A stretch of DNA of 44,764 nt. It comes from Actinomadura violacea. GTDB taxonomy: Bacteria; Actinomycetota; Actinomycetes; Streptosporangiales; Streptosporangiaceae. Both the position numbers and the translations under genes were made by a program. The stretch spans positions 1 to 44,764 of the forward strand of contig NZ_JAGEPF010000057.1 of NCBI RefSeq assembly GCF_017573465.1. Direction: 5' to 3'. The notes under the pieces are model-generated. The model searched no databases and was not told the origin of the DNA. It was given only the letters and a program-made list of their open reading frames with translations. Of the stretch, positions 1-6,944 are shown one piece after another; position 1 is the stretch's first letter; each line of letters begins with the position of its first letter.

Positions 1-38
1 TCTCCCCCCTCCTTCCCTCCCCGCCGCTCTTCCGATCT
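1..38. other. Sequencing-adapter remnant at contig edge
   Basis: Bases 26-38 read GCTCTTCCGATCT, exactly the 3' end of the Illumina TruSeq read-1 adapter. Bases 1-25 are a C-rich, degraded version of the preceding adapter bases, with most expected A positions read as C. From base 39 the sequence is a normal rpsC tail. The segment is therefore best treated as vector/adapter contamination, not genome. Confidence 0.9.
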
Positions 39-154
39 GCGGTGGCGCCCGCGGCGGCGAGGCCCGCGGTGGCGCCGAGGCGCCGAAGCAGCAGCAGAGT
101 TCCGAGCAGCCGGCGCAGACGGCCGACGCTGCTCCGCAGGGTGAGGGGAGCTGA
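39..154 (+). CDS. rpsC: 30S ribosomal protein S3, C-terminal fragment
   Basis: This is the 3' end of the S3 gene, cut by the contig edge. The frame with codons starting at 41 gives a low-complexity tail rich in Gly, Arg, Ala and Gln, ending PQGEGS and TGA at 152-154. Such a disordered tail is usual for actinobacterial S3, and the position directly upstream of rplP is the fixed S10-operon position of rpsC. Only about 38 codons remain; the KH and C-terminal domains are lost. The call rests on tail composition and synteny, since no conserved S3 core is visible. Confidence 0.8.
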
Positions 155-161
155 GTAACCC

Positions 162-581
162 ATGCTGATCCCTCGCAAGGTCAAGCACCGCAAGCAGCAC
201 CACCCGAAGCGCCGCGGCATGGCCAAGGGCGGCACCAAGGTGACGTTCGGCGAGTACGGCATCCAGGCGGTCGAGGCCGCCTACGTGACGAACCGGCAGA
301 TCGAGGCCGCGCGTATCGCGATGACCCGCCACATCAAGCGTGGCGGCAAGGTCTGGATCAACATCTTCCCGGACCGTCCGCTGACCAAGAAGCCGGCGGA
401 GACCCGGATGGGCTCCGGTAAGGGCTCCGTGGAGTGGTGGGTGGCCAACATCAAGCCGGGCCGCGTGCTGTTCGAGATCTCCTACCCGAACGAGCAGGTC
501 GCCCGCGAGGCGCTGACCCGCGCGATCCACAAGCTTCCGATGAAGTGCAAGATCGTTAAGCGAGAGGTGGGTGAGTCCTGA
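162..581 (+). CDS. rplP: 50S ribosomal protein L16
   Basis: L16 (uL16) binds 23S rRNA near the A-site tRNA elbow and is needed for late 50S maturation. The 139-residue product has the family length and the hallmark start MLIPRKVKHRKQHHPKRRG, followed by the GGTKVTFGEYGIQA segment and RMGSGKGS. The ATG at 162 lies 7 bases after the rpsC stop, and the TGA at 579-581 overlaps the rpmC ATG by one base, so rplP and rpmC are probably translationally coupled. It is part of the S10 operon. Confidence 0.98.
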   Translation: MLIPRKVKHRKQHHPKRRGMAKGGTKVTFGEYGIQAVEAAYVTNRQIEAARIAMTRHIKRGGKVWINIFPDRPLTKKPAETRMGSGKGSVEWWVANIKPGRVLFEISYPNEQVAREALTRAIHKLPMKCKIVKREVGES

Positions 582-823
582 TGGCCAAGGGTCTTACCGC
601 CGACGACCTGCGGACCGAGCCCCAGGACGTCCTGGTCACCAAGCTCAAGGAGGCCAAGGAGGAGCTGTTCAACCTCCGCTTCCAGGCCGCGACCGGCCAG
701 CTTGAGAGCCACGGGCGGCTGCGCACCGTCAAGCGCGAGATCGCCCGCATCTACACCGTGATGCAGGAGCGCGAGCTCGGCATCGTCACGGGCGACCAGG
801 ACGCCGTGGAGGGCACCGAATGA
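581..823 (+). CDS. rpmC: 50S ribosomal protein L29
   Basis: L29 (uL29) sits near the peptide exit tunnel, where nascent-chain factors dock. The 80-residue product is a two-helix protein with the typical LKEAKEELFNLRFQAATGQLE segment broken by the LRTVKREIARIYTVMQER helix; about 15 extra acidic residues follow the core, as is common in actinobacteria. The gene is coupled at both ends: TGATG with rplP at the 5' end and ATGA with rpsQ at the 3' end (820-823). Confidence 0.97.
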   Translation: MAKGLTADDLRTEPQDVLVTKLKEAKEELFNLRFQAATGQLESHGRLRTVKREIARIYTVMQERELGIVTGDQDAVEGTE

Positions 824-1089
824 CCGAGCAGACGCAGGCGCGGAGCAGCCGCAAGGTCCTGGAGGGCCTCGTGGTCAGCGACAAGATGGACAAGACCGTG
901 GTCGTGTCCGTCGAGGACCGCGTGAAGCACGCCAAGTACCACAAGGTCATCCGCCGCACGAAGAACTACAAGGCGCACGACGAGGCCAACGAGTGTGGCG
1001 TCGGCGACCGCGTCCGTCTCATGGAGACCCGCCCGCTGTCGGCGAGCAAGCGCTGGCGCGTGGTGGAGATCCTGGAGAAGGCCAAGTAG
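820..1089 (+). CDS. rpsQ: 30S ribosomal protein S17
   Basis: S17 (uS17) is an early-binding OB-fold protein of the 30S body. The 89-residue product carries VLEGLVVSDKMDKTVVVSVE, the KYHKVIRRTKNYKAHDE loop and the RLMETRPLSASKRWRVVEIL strand characteristic of the family. Its ATG overlaps the rpmC stop (ATGA, 820-823). It is the last gene of the S10 block; a structured 109-base gap separates it from rplN, the first gene of the spc block. Confidence 0.98.
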   Translation: MTEQTQARSSRKVLEGLVVSDKMDKTVVVSVEDRVKHAKYHKVIRRTKNYKAHDEANECGVGDRVRLMETRPLSASKRWRVVEILEKAK

Positions 1090-1198
1090 GAGCCGCAAGG
1101 CTCTCGCGGGACGCGAGTCCCGCATTGAACACCGATGGTTCCACCAGGCTCCTCGGACGAGGTCCGAGAGAGAACCGGTGTGACGAACAGGAGTTGAC
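1090..1198 (+). promoter_or_regulatory. Structured leader between rpsQ and rplN
   Basis: The S10/spc junction holds three perfect stem-loops in a row: 1090-1103 (5-bp stem, GCAA loop), 1106-1123 (7-bp stem GCGGGAC/GTCCCGC, GCGA loop) and 1152-1168 (7-bp stem CTCGGAC/GTCCGAG, 3-base loop). The first two loops fit GNRA tetraloops. ACACCG near 1130 can also pair with CGGTGT near 1176-1181, enclosing the third hairpin. There is no U-run, so this looks less like a simple terminator than a leader RNA, RNase stop or r-protein target. The function is inferred from structure alone. Confidence 0.6.
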
Positions 1199-1567
1199 GT
1201 GATCCAGCAGGAGTCGCGACTCAAGGTCGCCGACAACACGGGTGCGAAGGAGATCCTTTGCATCCGCGTTCTCGGCGGCTCGGGTCGGCGCTACGCGGGA
1301 GTCGGCGACATCATCGTCGCGACGGTGAAGGACGCCCTTCCCGGCGCGGGCGTGAAGAAGGGTGACGTCGTCAAGGCGGTCGTCGTGCGCACCCGCAAGG
1401 AGCGCCGGCGCCCGGACGGCTCCTACATCCGCTTCGACGAGAACGCCGCCGTGCTGATCAAGGACGGCGGGGACCCGCGCGGCACCCGCATCTTCGGCCC
1501 GGTGGGCCGCGAACTGCGCGAGAAGAAGTTCATGCGCATCATCTCGCTCGCGCCGGAGGTGCTGTGA
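1199..1567 (+). CDS. rplN: 50S ribosomal protein L14
   Basis: L14 (uL14) lies at the subunit interface and forms bridge B8. The 122-residue product has the exact family length, starts MIQQESRLKVADNTGAKE from a GTG at 1199, and contains the conserved VVVRTRKERRRPDGSYIRFD and ENAAVLI segments. CAGGAG at about 1188-1193 serves as the ribosome-binding site. It opens the spc block, and its stop (TGA 1565-1567) overlaps the rplX ATG. Confidence 0.98.
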   Translation: MIQQESRLKVADNTGAKEILCIRVLGGSGRRYAGVGDIIVATVKDALPGAGVKKGDVVKAVVVRTRKERRRPDGSYIRFDENAAVLIKDGGDPRGTRIFGPVGRELREKKFMRIISLAPEVL

Positions 1568-1875
1568 TGAAGATCCGCAAGGGCGACGAGGTCGTCGTCA
1601 TCGCCGGCAAGGACAAGGGCGCCACGGGCAAGGTCCTGCGCGTCCTCCCGCGCGAGGACCGCGTGGTCGTCGAGGGCGTCAACCTCATCACCAAGAACAT
1701 CAAGGCCGACCAGCAGCGCGCCGGCAAGGAGAGCGGCCGGGTGACGGTCGAGGCGCCGCTGCACGTCAGCAACGTCGCGCTCGCCGAGGACGGCAAGCCG
1801 GTCCGGGTCGGTTACCGCATCGACGAGGACGGCACGAAGGTTCGGATCTCGCGCCGCAGCGGTAAGGAGATCTGA
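1567..1875 (+). CDS. rplX: 50S ribosomal protein L24
   Basis: L24 (uL24) is an assembly-initiator protein with a KOW motif. The product begins MKIRKGDEVVVIAGKDKG, the KOW segment, and continues with GKVLRVLPREDRVVVEGVN. I place the start at ATG 1567 (102 residues), overlapping the rplN stop. An in-frame GTG three bases earlier is possible, but GGAGG at 1555-1559 leaves 7 bases to the ATG and only 4 to the GTG. Confidence 0.96.
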   Translation: MKIRKGDEVVVIAGKDKGATGKVLRVLPREDRVVVEGVNLITKNIKADQQRAGKESGRVTVEAPLHVSNVALAEDGKPVRVGYRIDEDGTKVRISRRSGKEI

Positions 1876-1880
1876 GACCG

Positions 1881-2456
1881 ATGACCGAGACCGTCACCGA
1901 GCGTCCCGTCCCGCAGCCGAGGCTCAAGCTCCGCTACCGCGAGGAGATCGCGAAGCAGATGCAGGAGCAGTTCGGCTACGCCAACGTCATGCAGATCCCC
2001 GGGCTGACCAAGATCGTGGTCAACATGGGCGTCGGCGACGCGGCGAAGGACGCCAAGCTGATCGAGGGCGCGATCCGCGACCTCTCCCAGATCACCGGGC
2101 AGAAGCCGGCCGTGAACCGGGCCCGCAAGTCCATCGCGCAGTTCAAGCTGCGCGAGGGCATGCCGATCGGCGCGCACGCCACGCTGCGCGGCGACCGGAT
2201 GTGGGAGTTCCTCGACCGGCTGCTCGCCACCGCGCTGCCCCGTATCCGCGACTTCCGCGGCCTGTCGCCGAAGCAGTTCGACGGCAACGGCAACTACACC
2301 TTCGGGCTGACCGAGCAGGTCATGTTCCACGAGGTCGACCCGGACAAGATCGACCGGACGCGGGGCATGGACATCACGGTCGTGACGACCGCGAAGACCG
2401 ACGACGAGGGCCGGGCGCTGCTCAAGCTCCTGGGCTTCCCCTTCAAGGAGAACTGA
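1881..2456 (+). CDS. rplE: 50S ribosomal protein L5
   Basis: L5 (uL5) binds 5S rRNA and contacts the P-site tRNA and S13. The 191-residue product has the family core: PRLKLRYREEI at the N terminus, QIPGLTKIVVNMGVGDAA, GQKPAVNRARKSIAQFKLR and the C-terminal MDITVVTTAKTDDEGRALL. Five bases separate it from rplX and four from rpsN, a compact operon arrangement. The first 12 residues (MTETVTERPVPQ) are a short actinobacterial extension. Confidence 0.98.
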   Translation: MTETVTERPVPQPRLKLRYREEIAKQMQEQFGYANVMQIPGLTKIVVNMGVGDAAKDAKLIEGAIRDLSQITGQKPAVNRARKSIAQFKLREGMPIGAHATLRGDRMWEFLDRLLATALPRIRDFRGLSPKQFDGNGNYTFGLTEQVMFHEVDPDKIDRTRGMDITVVTTAKTDDEGRALLKLLGFPFKEN

Positions 2457-2460
2457 GCAG

Positions 2461-2646
2461 ATGGCGAAGAAGTCGCTGATCGCCAAGGCGGCGCGGAAGC
2501 CGAAGTTCGGCGTGCGCGCGTACACTCGTTGCTCGCGCTGCGGGCGTCCGCGTTCGGTCTACCGGAAGTTCGGCCTGTGCCGCGTGTGCTTCCGGGAGAT
2601 GGCCCACCGCGGCGAGCTGCCGGGCATCACCAAGTCCAGCTGGTAG
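2461..2646 (+). CDS. rpsN: 30S ribosomal protein S14, zinc (type Z) form
   Basis: S14 (uS14) is a 30S head protein. At 61 residues this is the short zinc-binding form. The ribbon cysteines are C24, C27, C40 and C43 (YTRCSRCGRPRSVYRKFGLC and RVCF). The longer zinc-free paralog that many actinobacteria induce under zinc limitation is not in this window. The gene closes a tight run rplN-rplX-rplE-rpsN; a 139-base structured gap follows. Confidence 0.98.
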   Translation: MAKKSLIAKAARKPKFGVRAYTRCSRCGRPRSVYRKFGLCRVCFREMAHRGELPGITKSSW

Positions 2647-2785
2647 GAGCCTCCCCCCGGCGACGGGGGGAGCCCGCCGGCGTGTATCAACCACCGGGCA
2701 CCCGCACGGGTGCCCACGACCACGCCAAAGGTCCACGGGACGACATCACCCCGAGGAAACCGTGGCGAGGGAGGGCCAGCAGGCC
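2647..2785 (+). promoter_or_regulatory. Hairpin-rich gap between rpsN and rpsH
   Basis: Two perfect 8-bp GC hairpins lie here: 2651-2672 (CTCCCCCC/GGGGGGAG, loop GGCGAC) and 2696-2715 (GGGCACCC/GGGTGCCC, loop GCAC). A weaker CCACGG/CCGTGG pairing spans 2733-2765 and would fold the leader just ahead of the rpsH ribosome-binding site. No U-tract follows either stem. They may attenuate, stabilise or separate the upstream and downstream halves of the spc message; this is inferred from structure. Confidence 0.55.
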
Positions 2786-3184
2786 ATGACGATGACCGAC
2801 CCGATCGCAGACATGCTGACGCGTCTGCGGAACGCGAATTCGGCGTACCACGACTCGGTGGCGATGCCGTACTCGAAGATCAAGGCGCACATCGCCGAGA
2901 TCCTCCAGCAGGAGGGCTACATCTCGGGCTGGGCTGTGGAGGACGCCGAGGTCGGCAAGAAGCTCACGATCGAGCTGAAGTTCGGACCGACCCGCGAGCG
3001 TTCGATCGCCGGCATCAAGCGCGTCTCGAAGCCGGGTCTGCGCGTGTACGCGAAGAAGGACAACCTGCCGAAGGTGCTGGGCGGGCTGGGCGTCGCGATC
3101 ATCTCGACGTCCGCCGGCCTGATGACCGACCGGCAGGCGGGCAAGCGCGGCGTGGGCGGCGAAGTCCTCGCCTACGTCTGGTGA
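2786..3184 (+). CDS. rpsH: 30S ribosomal protein S8
   Basis: S8 (uS8) binds helix 21 of 16S rRNA and is a known translational regulator of spc operons in enterobacteria. I choose ATG 2786 (132 residues, MTMTDPIADMLTRLRNAN), the standard actinobacterial N terminus, rather than the in-frame GTG at 2762. GGAGGG at 2770-2775 is a ribosome-binding site 10 bases upstream. The C-terminal RNA-binding segment (IISTSAGLMTDRQAGKRGVG, GEVLAYVW) is complete. Confidence 0.97.
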   Translation: MTMTDPIADMLTRLRNANSAYHDSVAMPYSKIKAHIAEILQQEGYISGWAVEDAEVGKKLTIELKFGPTRERSIAGIKRVSKPGLRVYAKKDNLPKVLGGLGVAIISTSAGLMTDRQAGKRGVGGEVLAYVW

Positions 3185-3200
3185 GGGGAGGGCTCTAACA

Positions 3201-3737
3201 ATGTCGCGAATCGGACGTCTCCCCATCACCGTGCCCAGCGGCGTCGAGGTGAACCTCGACGGCCGGGAGGTCACCGTCAAGGGGCCGAAGGGCACGCTGT
3301 CGCACACGGTCGCCGAGCCGATCGAGGTGTCGATGGAGGACGGCCAGGTCACCGTGACCCGGCCGAACGACATCAACACGGTGCGCGCCCTGCACGGGCT
3401 CACCCGCTCGCTGATCAACAACATGGTCGTCGGTGTCACCGAGGGCTACAAGAAGACCCTGGTCATCCAGGGCGTCGGCTACCGTGTGGTGGCCAAGGGC
3501 AAGAACCTCGAGTTCTCGCTCGGGTACAGCCACCCGATCACGGTCGAGCCCCCGGAGGGCATCACCTTCACCGTCGAGCGGCCGACCCAGCTGACGGTCG
3601 AGGGCATCGACAAGCAGAAGGTCGGCGAGATCGCCGCGAACATCCGCAAGCTGCGCAAGCCCGACCCGTACAAGGGCAAGGGCGTGCGGTACGAGGGTGA
3701 GCAGATCCGCCGCAAGGTCGGAAAGGCTGGTAAGTAG
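3201..3737 (+). CDS. rplF: 50S ribosomal protein L6
   Basis: L6 (uL6) lies by the sarcin-ricin loop and the factor-binding site. The 178-residue product starts MSRIGRLPITVPSGVEV, shows the tandem L6 repeat fold (VTVKGPKGTLSHTV and, in the second half, ITVEPPEGITFTVERP) and ends with the signature PDPYKGKGVRYEGEQIRRK. GGGGAGGG upstream provides the ribosome-binding site. It sits 16 bases after rpsH and 2 bases before rplR. Confidence 0.98.
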   Translation: MSRIGRLPITVPSGVEVNLDGREVTVKGPKGTLSHTVAEPIEVSMEDGQVTVTRPNDINTVRALHGLTRSLINNMVVGVTEGYKKTLVIQGVGYRVVAKGKNLEFSLGYSHPITVEPPEGITFTVERPTQLTVEGIDKQKVGEIAANIRKLRKPDPYKGKGVRYEGEQIRRKVGKAGK

Positions 3738-3739
3738 TC

Positions 3740-4126
3740 ATGGCAGGCACCAAGGCCCTGGCCGCCAAGGCCACGTCGGCGCGGGCCAAGTCCCGCAAGC
3801 GCCGGCACCTGCGGGTCCGCAAGAAGGTCGTGGGCAGCGCCGCGCGGCCTCGCCTGGTCGTGACCCGCTCCACCAGGCACGTGTTCGTCCAGGTCATCGA
3901 CGACAGCAAGGGCCACACGCTGGCCTACGCCTCGACGATGGAGGCGGACCTGCGCGCCGACTCCGGCGACAAGACGGCCAAGTCCCGCAAGGTCGGCGAG
4001 CTCGTCGCCCGGCGGGCCAAGGAGGCCGGGGTCTCCGCGGTCGTGTTCGACCGCGGCGGCAACAAGTACCACGGCCGCATCGCCGCTGTCGCGGACGGTG
4101 CGCGCGAGGGGGGCCTGGAGCTCTGA
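3740..4126 (+). CDS. rplR: 50S ribosomal protein L18
   Basis: L18 (uL18) helps mount 5S rRNA on the 50S subunit. The 128-residue product has a basic N terminus (KSRKRRHLRVRKKVVGSA), the conserved RPRLVVTRSTRHVFVQVIDD core and the AVVFDRGGNKYHGRIAAVAD C-terminal signature. The stop codon overlaps the ATG of an 11-codon mini-cistron (4126-4161) that in turn overlaps the rpsE start, an unusual bridge described separately. Confidence 0.98.
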   Translation: MAGTKALAAKATSARAKSRKRRHLRVRKKVVGSAARPRLVVTRSTRHVFVQVIDDSKGHTLAYASTMEADLRADSGDKTAKSRKVGELVARRAKEAGVSAVVFDRGGNKYHGRIAAVADGAREGGLEL

Positions 4127-4161
4127 TGGCCCTGAACGAGGCAAACGAGAGGAACCACTGA
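4126..4161 (+). CDS. 11-codon mini-cistron bridging rplR and rpsE
   Basis: The frame ATG 4126 to TGA 4159-4161 encodes MALNEANERNH. Its ATG overlaps the rplR stop as TGATG, and its own stop overlaps the rpsE ATG, also as TGATG. The rpsE ribosome-binding site GAGAGGA (4147-4153) lies inside it. Ribosomes finishing rplR could re-initiate here and be delivered to rpsE. The peptide itself is unlikely to matter. It may be chance, but two flush overlaps in one 34-base gap are notable. Confidence 0.35.
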   Translation: MALNEANERNH

Positions 4162-4784
4162 TGGCAGCGCAGAGGCGTGGTGGCGGTCAGGGTGGCGACC
4201 GTCGCGACGGCCGCCGCGACGACCGCCGCGGTGGCGCCGACAAGGGCCAGTCGTACATCGAGAAGGTCGTGGCGATCAACCGTGTCGCCAAGGTCGTCAA
4301 GGGCGGTCGCCGGTTCAGCTTCACCGCCCTGGTGATCGTCGGTGACGGCAACGGCACCGTCGGCGTCGGCTACGGCAAGGCCAAGGAGGTGCCCGCGGCG
4401 ATCGCCAAGGGCGTCGAGGAGGCCAAGAAGCACTTCTTCAAGGTGCCGCGGATCCAGGGCACCATCCCGCACCTGGTCCAGGAGCGGGACGCGGCGGGCG
4501 AGGTCCTGCTGCGCCCGGCCGCCCCCGGTACCGGCGTCATCGCCGGTGGCCCGGTGCGCGCGGTCCTGGAGTGCGCGGGCATCCACGACGTGCTGAGCAA
4601 GTCGCTGGGCAGCGACAACGCCATCAACATCGTGCACGCCACGATCGCGGGGCTGAAGGCGCTGAAGCGTCCGGAGGAGATCGCGGCCAAGCGCGGCCTG
4701 CCGATCGAGGACGTCGCCCCGGCGGCCATGCTGCGGGCCCGCGCGGCGGGCAGCGAGCCGAGGGCGGAGGCCGCGACCTCATGA
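4161..4784 (+). CDS. rpsE: 30S ribosomal protein S5
   Basis: S5 (uS5) lines the mRNA entry channel and affects decoding accuracy. The ATG at 4161 gives 207 residues: a disordered Gly/Arg/Asp-rich N terminus of about 30 residues, the dsRBD-like core (EKVVAINRVAKVVKGGRRFS, GDGNGTVGVGYGKAKEVPAA) and the C-terminal domain with GPVRAVLECAGIHDVLSKSL. A longer frame from 4098 lies inside rplR and is rejected. The stop overlaps rpmD (ATGA, 4781-4784). Confidence 0.97.
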   Translation: MAAQRRGGGQGGDRRDGRRDDRRGGADKGQSYIEKVVAINRVAKVVKGGRRFSFTALVIVGDGNGTVGVGYGKAKEVPAAIAKGVEEAKKHFFKVPRIQGTIPHLVQERDAAGEVLLRPAAPGTGVIAGGPVRAVLECAGIHDVLSKSLGSDNAINIVHATIAGLKALKRPEEIAAKRGLPIEDVAPAAMLRARAAGSEPRAEAATS

Positions 4785-4963
4785 GCAACCTGAAGATCAC
4801 GCAGACCAAGTCCGTGATCAGTGAGAAGCAGAACCAGCGTGACACGCTGCGCACCCTCGGCCTGAAGAAGATCGGGCAGAGCGTCGTCCGCGAGGACCGC
4901 CCCGAGGTGCTCGGCATGATCCGGACGGTGGCCCACCTGGTCACCGTCGAGGAGGTCGACTGA
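4781..4963 (+). CDS. rpmD: 50S ribosomal protein L30
   Basis: L30 (uL30) is a small 50S protein absent from some bacterial phyla. The ATG at 4781 overlaps the rpsE stop and gives a typical 60-residue product: MSNLKITQTKSVISEKQNQ, then LRTLGLKKIGQSVVREDRPE and the closing HLVTVEEVD. The much longer in-frame ORF that begins inside rpsE is not credible. One base separates it from rplO. Confidence 0.97.
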   Translation: MSNLKITQTKSVISEKQNQRDTLRTLGLKKIGQSVVREDRPEVLGMIRTVAHLVTVEEVD

Positions 4964-4964
4964 C

Positions 4965-5432
4965 ATGGCCGCCGATCTGGAGAAGGACGGCACGCCGCTC
5001 AAGATCCACGACCTGCGTCCGGCCCCCGGCGCCAACAAGGCCAAGATCCGCAAGGGTCGCGGCGAGGCGTCCAAGGGCAAGACGGCGGGCCGCGGTACCA
5101 AGGGCACCAAGGCCCGCAGCACGGTACCGGTCGGGTTCGAGGGCGGGCAGATGCCGCTGATCCGCCGGGTGCCGAAGCTGAAGGGCTTCAAGAACCCGAA
5201 CCGGGTCGAATTCCAGGTGGTGAACCTGGACAAGCTCGCCGCGCTCTACCCCGAGGGCGGCGAGGTGACCGCCGAGGACCTGGCGGCCAAGGGCGCGGTG
5301 CGCCGCGGCCGGCCGGTGAAGATCCTCGGCACCGGCGAGATCTCCGTGGCGGTCCAGGTGAAGGCGCACGCCTTCTCCGGCGCCGCCAAGGAGAAGATCG
5401 CCGCCGCCGGCGGGACCGCCGACGAGCTGTAG
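4965..5432 (+). CDS. rplO: 50S ribosomal protein L15
   Basis: L15 (uL15) is a late-assembly 50S protein. The 155-residue product shows the Gly/Lys-rich N-terminal extension that penetrates rRNA (RKGRGEASKGKTAGRGTKGT), the GFEGGQMPLIRRVPKLKGF signature, and the C-terminal VKAHAFSGAAKEKIAAAGGT. It ends the spc ribosomal block; the 216-base gap to secY has its own hairpin and possible promoter. Confidence 0.98.
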   Translation: MAADLEKDGTPLKIHDLRPAPGANKAKIRKGRGEASKGKTAGRGTKGTKARSTVPVGFEGGQMPLIRRVPKLKGFKNPNRVEFQVVNLDKLAALYPEGGEVTAEDLAAKGAVRRGRPVKILGTGEISVAVQVKAHAFSGAAKEKIAAAGGTADEL

Positions 5433-5470
5433 GGCGACACCTTCGATGCCGGGGCCGTCTTCGCCTTGCG

Positions 5471-5492
5471 CCGCGGGCCGTGGGGCCCGCGG
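5471..5492 (+). terminator. Perfect hairpin between rplO and secY
   Basis: CCGCGGGCC (5471-5479) pairs perfectly with GGCCCGCGG (5484-5492) around a GTGG loop. It begins 39 bases after the rplO stop and is followed by a GC-rich, not T-rich, run. It may be a U-less terminator, an attenuator or a 3'-end stabiliser. A TAGAGT hexamer at 5526-5531 downstream could be the -10 of a separate secY promoter, though no clear -35 is seen. Confidence 0.5.
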
Positions 5493-5525
5493 GGCGGGCG
5501 GGGCGGCCCCGGTCTCATCTGCTGT

Positions 5526-5531
5526 TAGAGT
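5526..5531 (+). promoter_or_regulatory. Possible secY -10 element
   Basis: TAGAGT fits the actinobacterial TAnnnT -10 and lies 118 bases before the secY start, just after a GC-rich hairpin that may end the spc message. No TTGAC-like -35 is present at the right distance, so support is weak. Confidence 0.25.
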
Positions 5532-5648
5532 CACACCGGCGGGAGCGACGCGCGTGAGATTCCCCACGATCTTCGTCCCCGCCGGACCTCATGGACCTGT
5601 AACCGGCCCCTCGGCGGCCATGATCTCGCCAGTCGCGCAGGAGGAATG

Positions 5649-6944
5649 GTGCTGACCGCGTTCACTCGGGCTTTCCGTACGCCCGACCTGCGTAAGAAGC
5701 TGTTGTTCACGTTGTTCATGATCCTGGTGTTCCGGATCGGGGCGACCCTTCCGACGCCCAACGTCAACGTGAGCGTGCTGAAGTCGACCGCGGACGCGGC
5801 GAAGAAGAGCAACCAGCTCTACGGGCTCGTCGACCTGTTCAGCGGCGGCGCGCTGCTGAAGCTGTCGGTGTTCGCGCTGGGCATCATGCCGTACATCACG
5901 GCGAGCATCATCCTGCAGCTGCTGACGGTGGTGATCCCGCGGCTGGAGGCCCTCAAGAAGGAGGGCCAGGCCGGCACCACGAAGATCACGCAGTACACCC
6001 GGTACCTGACGATCGGGCTGGGCATCCTGCAGGCGACCGGCATCGTGGCGATGGCGAGCACCGGGCAGCTGTTCCAGGGGCAGTCGGGCAGCGACAACAT
6101 CCTCTACGACACCGGCGTGTTCCCGATCATCACCATGGTGATCTGCATGGTGGCGGGCACCTCGGTGATCATGTGGCTGGGCGAGCTGATGACCGACCGC
6201 GGCGTCGGCAACGGCATGTCGATCCTGATCTTCACGCAGGTGGTGGCGGTCTTCCCGTCCCAGTTCTGGAGCATCTACAAGGCCAAGAACGGGTTCGTCT
6301 TCGCGCTGGTGATCATCGTCGGCCTGGCGATCATGGCGGGCGTGGTCTTCGTCGAGCAGGCGCAGCGCCGGATCCCGGTGCAGTACGCCAAGCGGATGGT
6401 GGGCCGGCGGATGTACGGCGGCACGTCCACCTACATCCCGCTGAAGGTCAACCAGGCGGGCATCATCCCGGTGATCTTCGCCTCATCGCTGCTGTACCTG
6501 CCGGTGCTCGCGACGCAGCTGTGGCCGAACACGAAGTGGCTGCAGAAGGTCCAGCCCTACCTGCAGCAGGACAACCCCTGGCACATGGGGATCTTCTTCG
6601 TCTTCATCATCTTCTTCACGTACTTCTATGTGGCGATCACCTTCAACCCCACTGAAGTGGCCGACAACATGAAGAAGTATGGTGGATTCATCCCAGGTAT
6701 CCGTCCTGGCCGGCCGACCGCCGAGTACCTCGACTACGTGCTGACCCGGATCACCACACCCGGTGCGCTTTACCTGGGGCTCGTCGCCCTGATCCCCATG
6801 GTGGCGTTCGCACTCCTGAACGCGACCCAGAACTTCCCCTTCGGCGGCACGAGCATCCTCATCGTCGTCGGCGTCGGACTGGATACCGTGAAGCAGATCG
6901 AGAGTCAGCTACAGCAGCGCAACTACGAGGGCTTCCTCCGGTAG
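5649..6944 (+). CDS. secY: Protein translocase subunit SecY
   Basis: SecY forms the membrane channel of the Sec translocon with SecE and SecG. The 431-residue product has the N terminus MLTAFTRAFRTPDLRKKLLF, the plug/TM2 region (LVDLFSGGALLKLSVFALGI, then MPYITASIILQLLTVVIP), about ten hydrophobic segments and cytoplasmic loops including GRPTAEYLDYVLTRIT. GTG 5649 is preferred over ATG 5646, because AGGAGG at 5639-5644 leaves 4 rather than 1 base and the family usually starts MLTAF. Its TAG overlaps the adk GTG by one base. Confidence 0.97.
   Translation: MLTAFTRAFRTPDLRKKLLFTLFMILVFRIGATLPTPNVNVSVLKSTADAAKKSNQLYGLVDLFSGGALLKLSVFALGIMPYITASIILQLLTVVIPRLEALKKEGQAGTTKITQYTRYLTIGLGILQATGIVAMASTGQLFQGQSGSDNILYDTGVFPIITMVICMVAGTSVIMWLGELMTDRGVGNGMSILIFTQVVAVFPSQFWSIYKAKNGFVFALVIIVGLAIMAGVVFVEQAQRRIPVQYAKRMVGRRMYGGTSTYIPLKVNQAGIIPVIFASSLLYLPVLATQLWPNTKWLQKVQPYLQQDNPWHMGIFFVFIIFFTYFYVAITFNPTEVADNMKKYGGFIPGIRPGRPTAEYLDYVLTRITTPGALYLGLVALIPMVAFALLNATQNFPFGGTSILIVVGVGLDTVKQIESQLQQRNYEGFLR

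Noticed and set aside
4098..4160. N-terminal extension of S5 from 4098
   Set aside because: It lies inside rplR in another frame. The ATG at 4161 has a good GAGAGGA site and gives the normal S5 N terminus.
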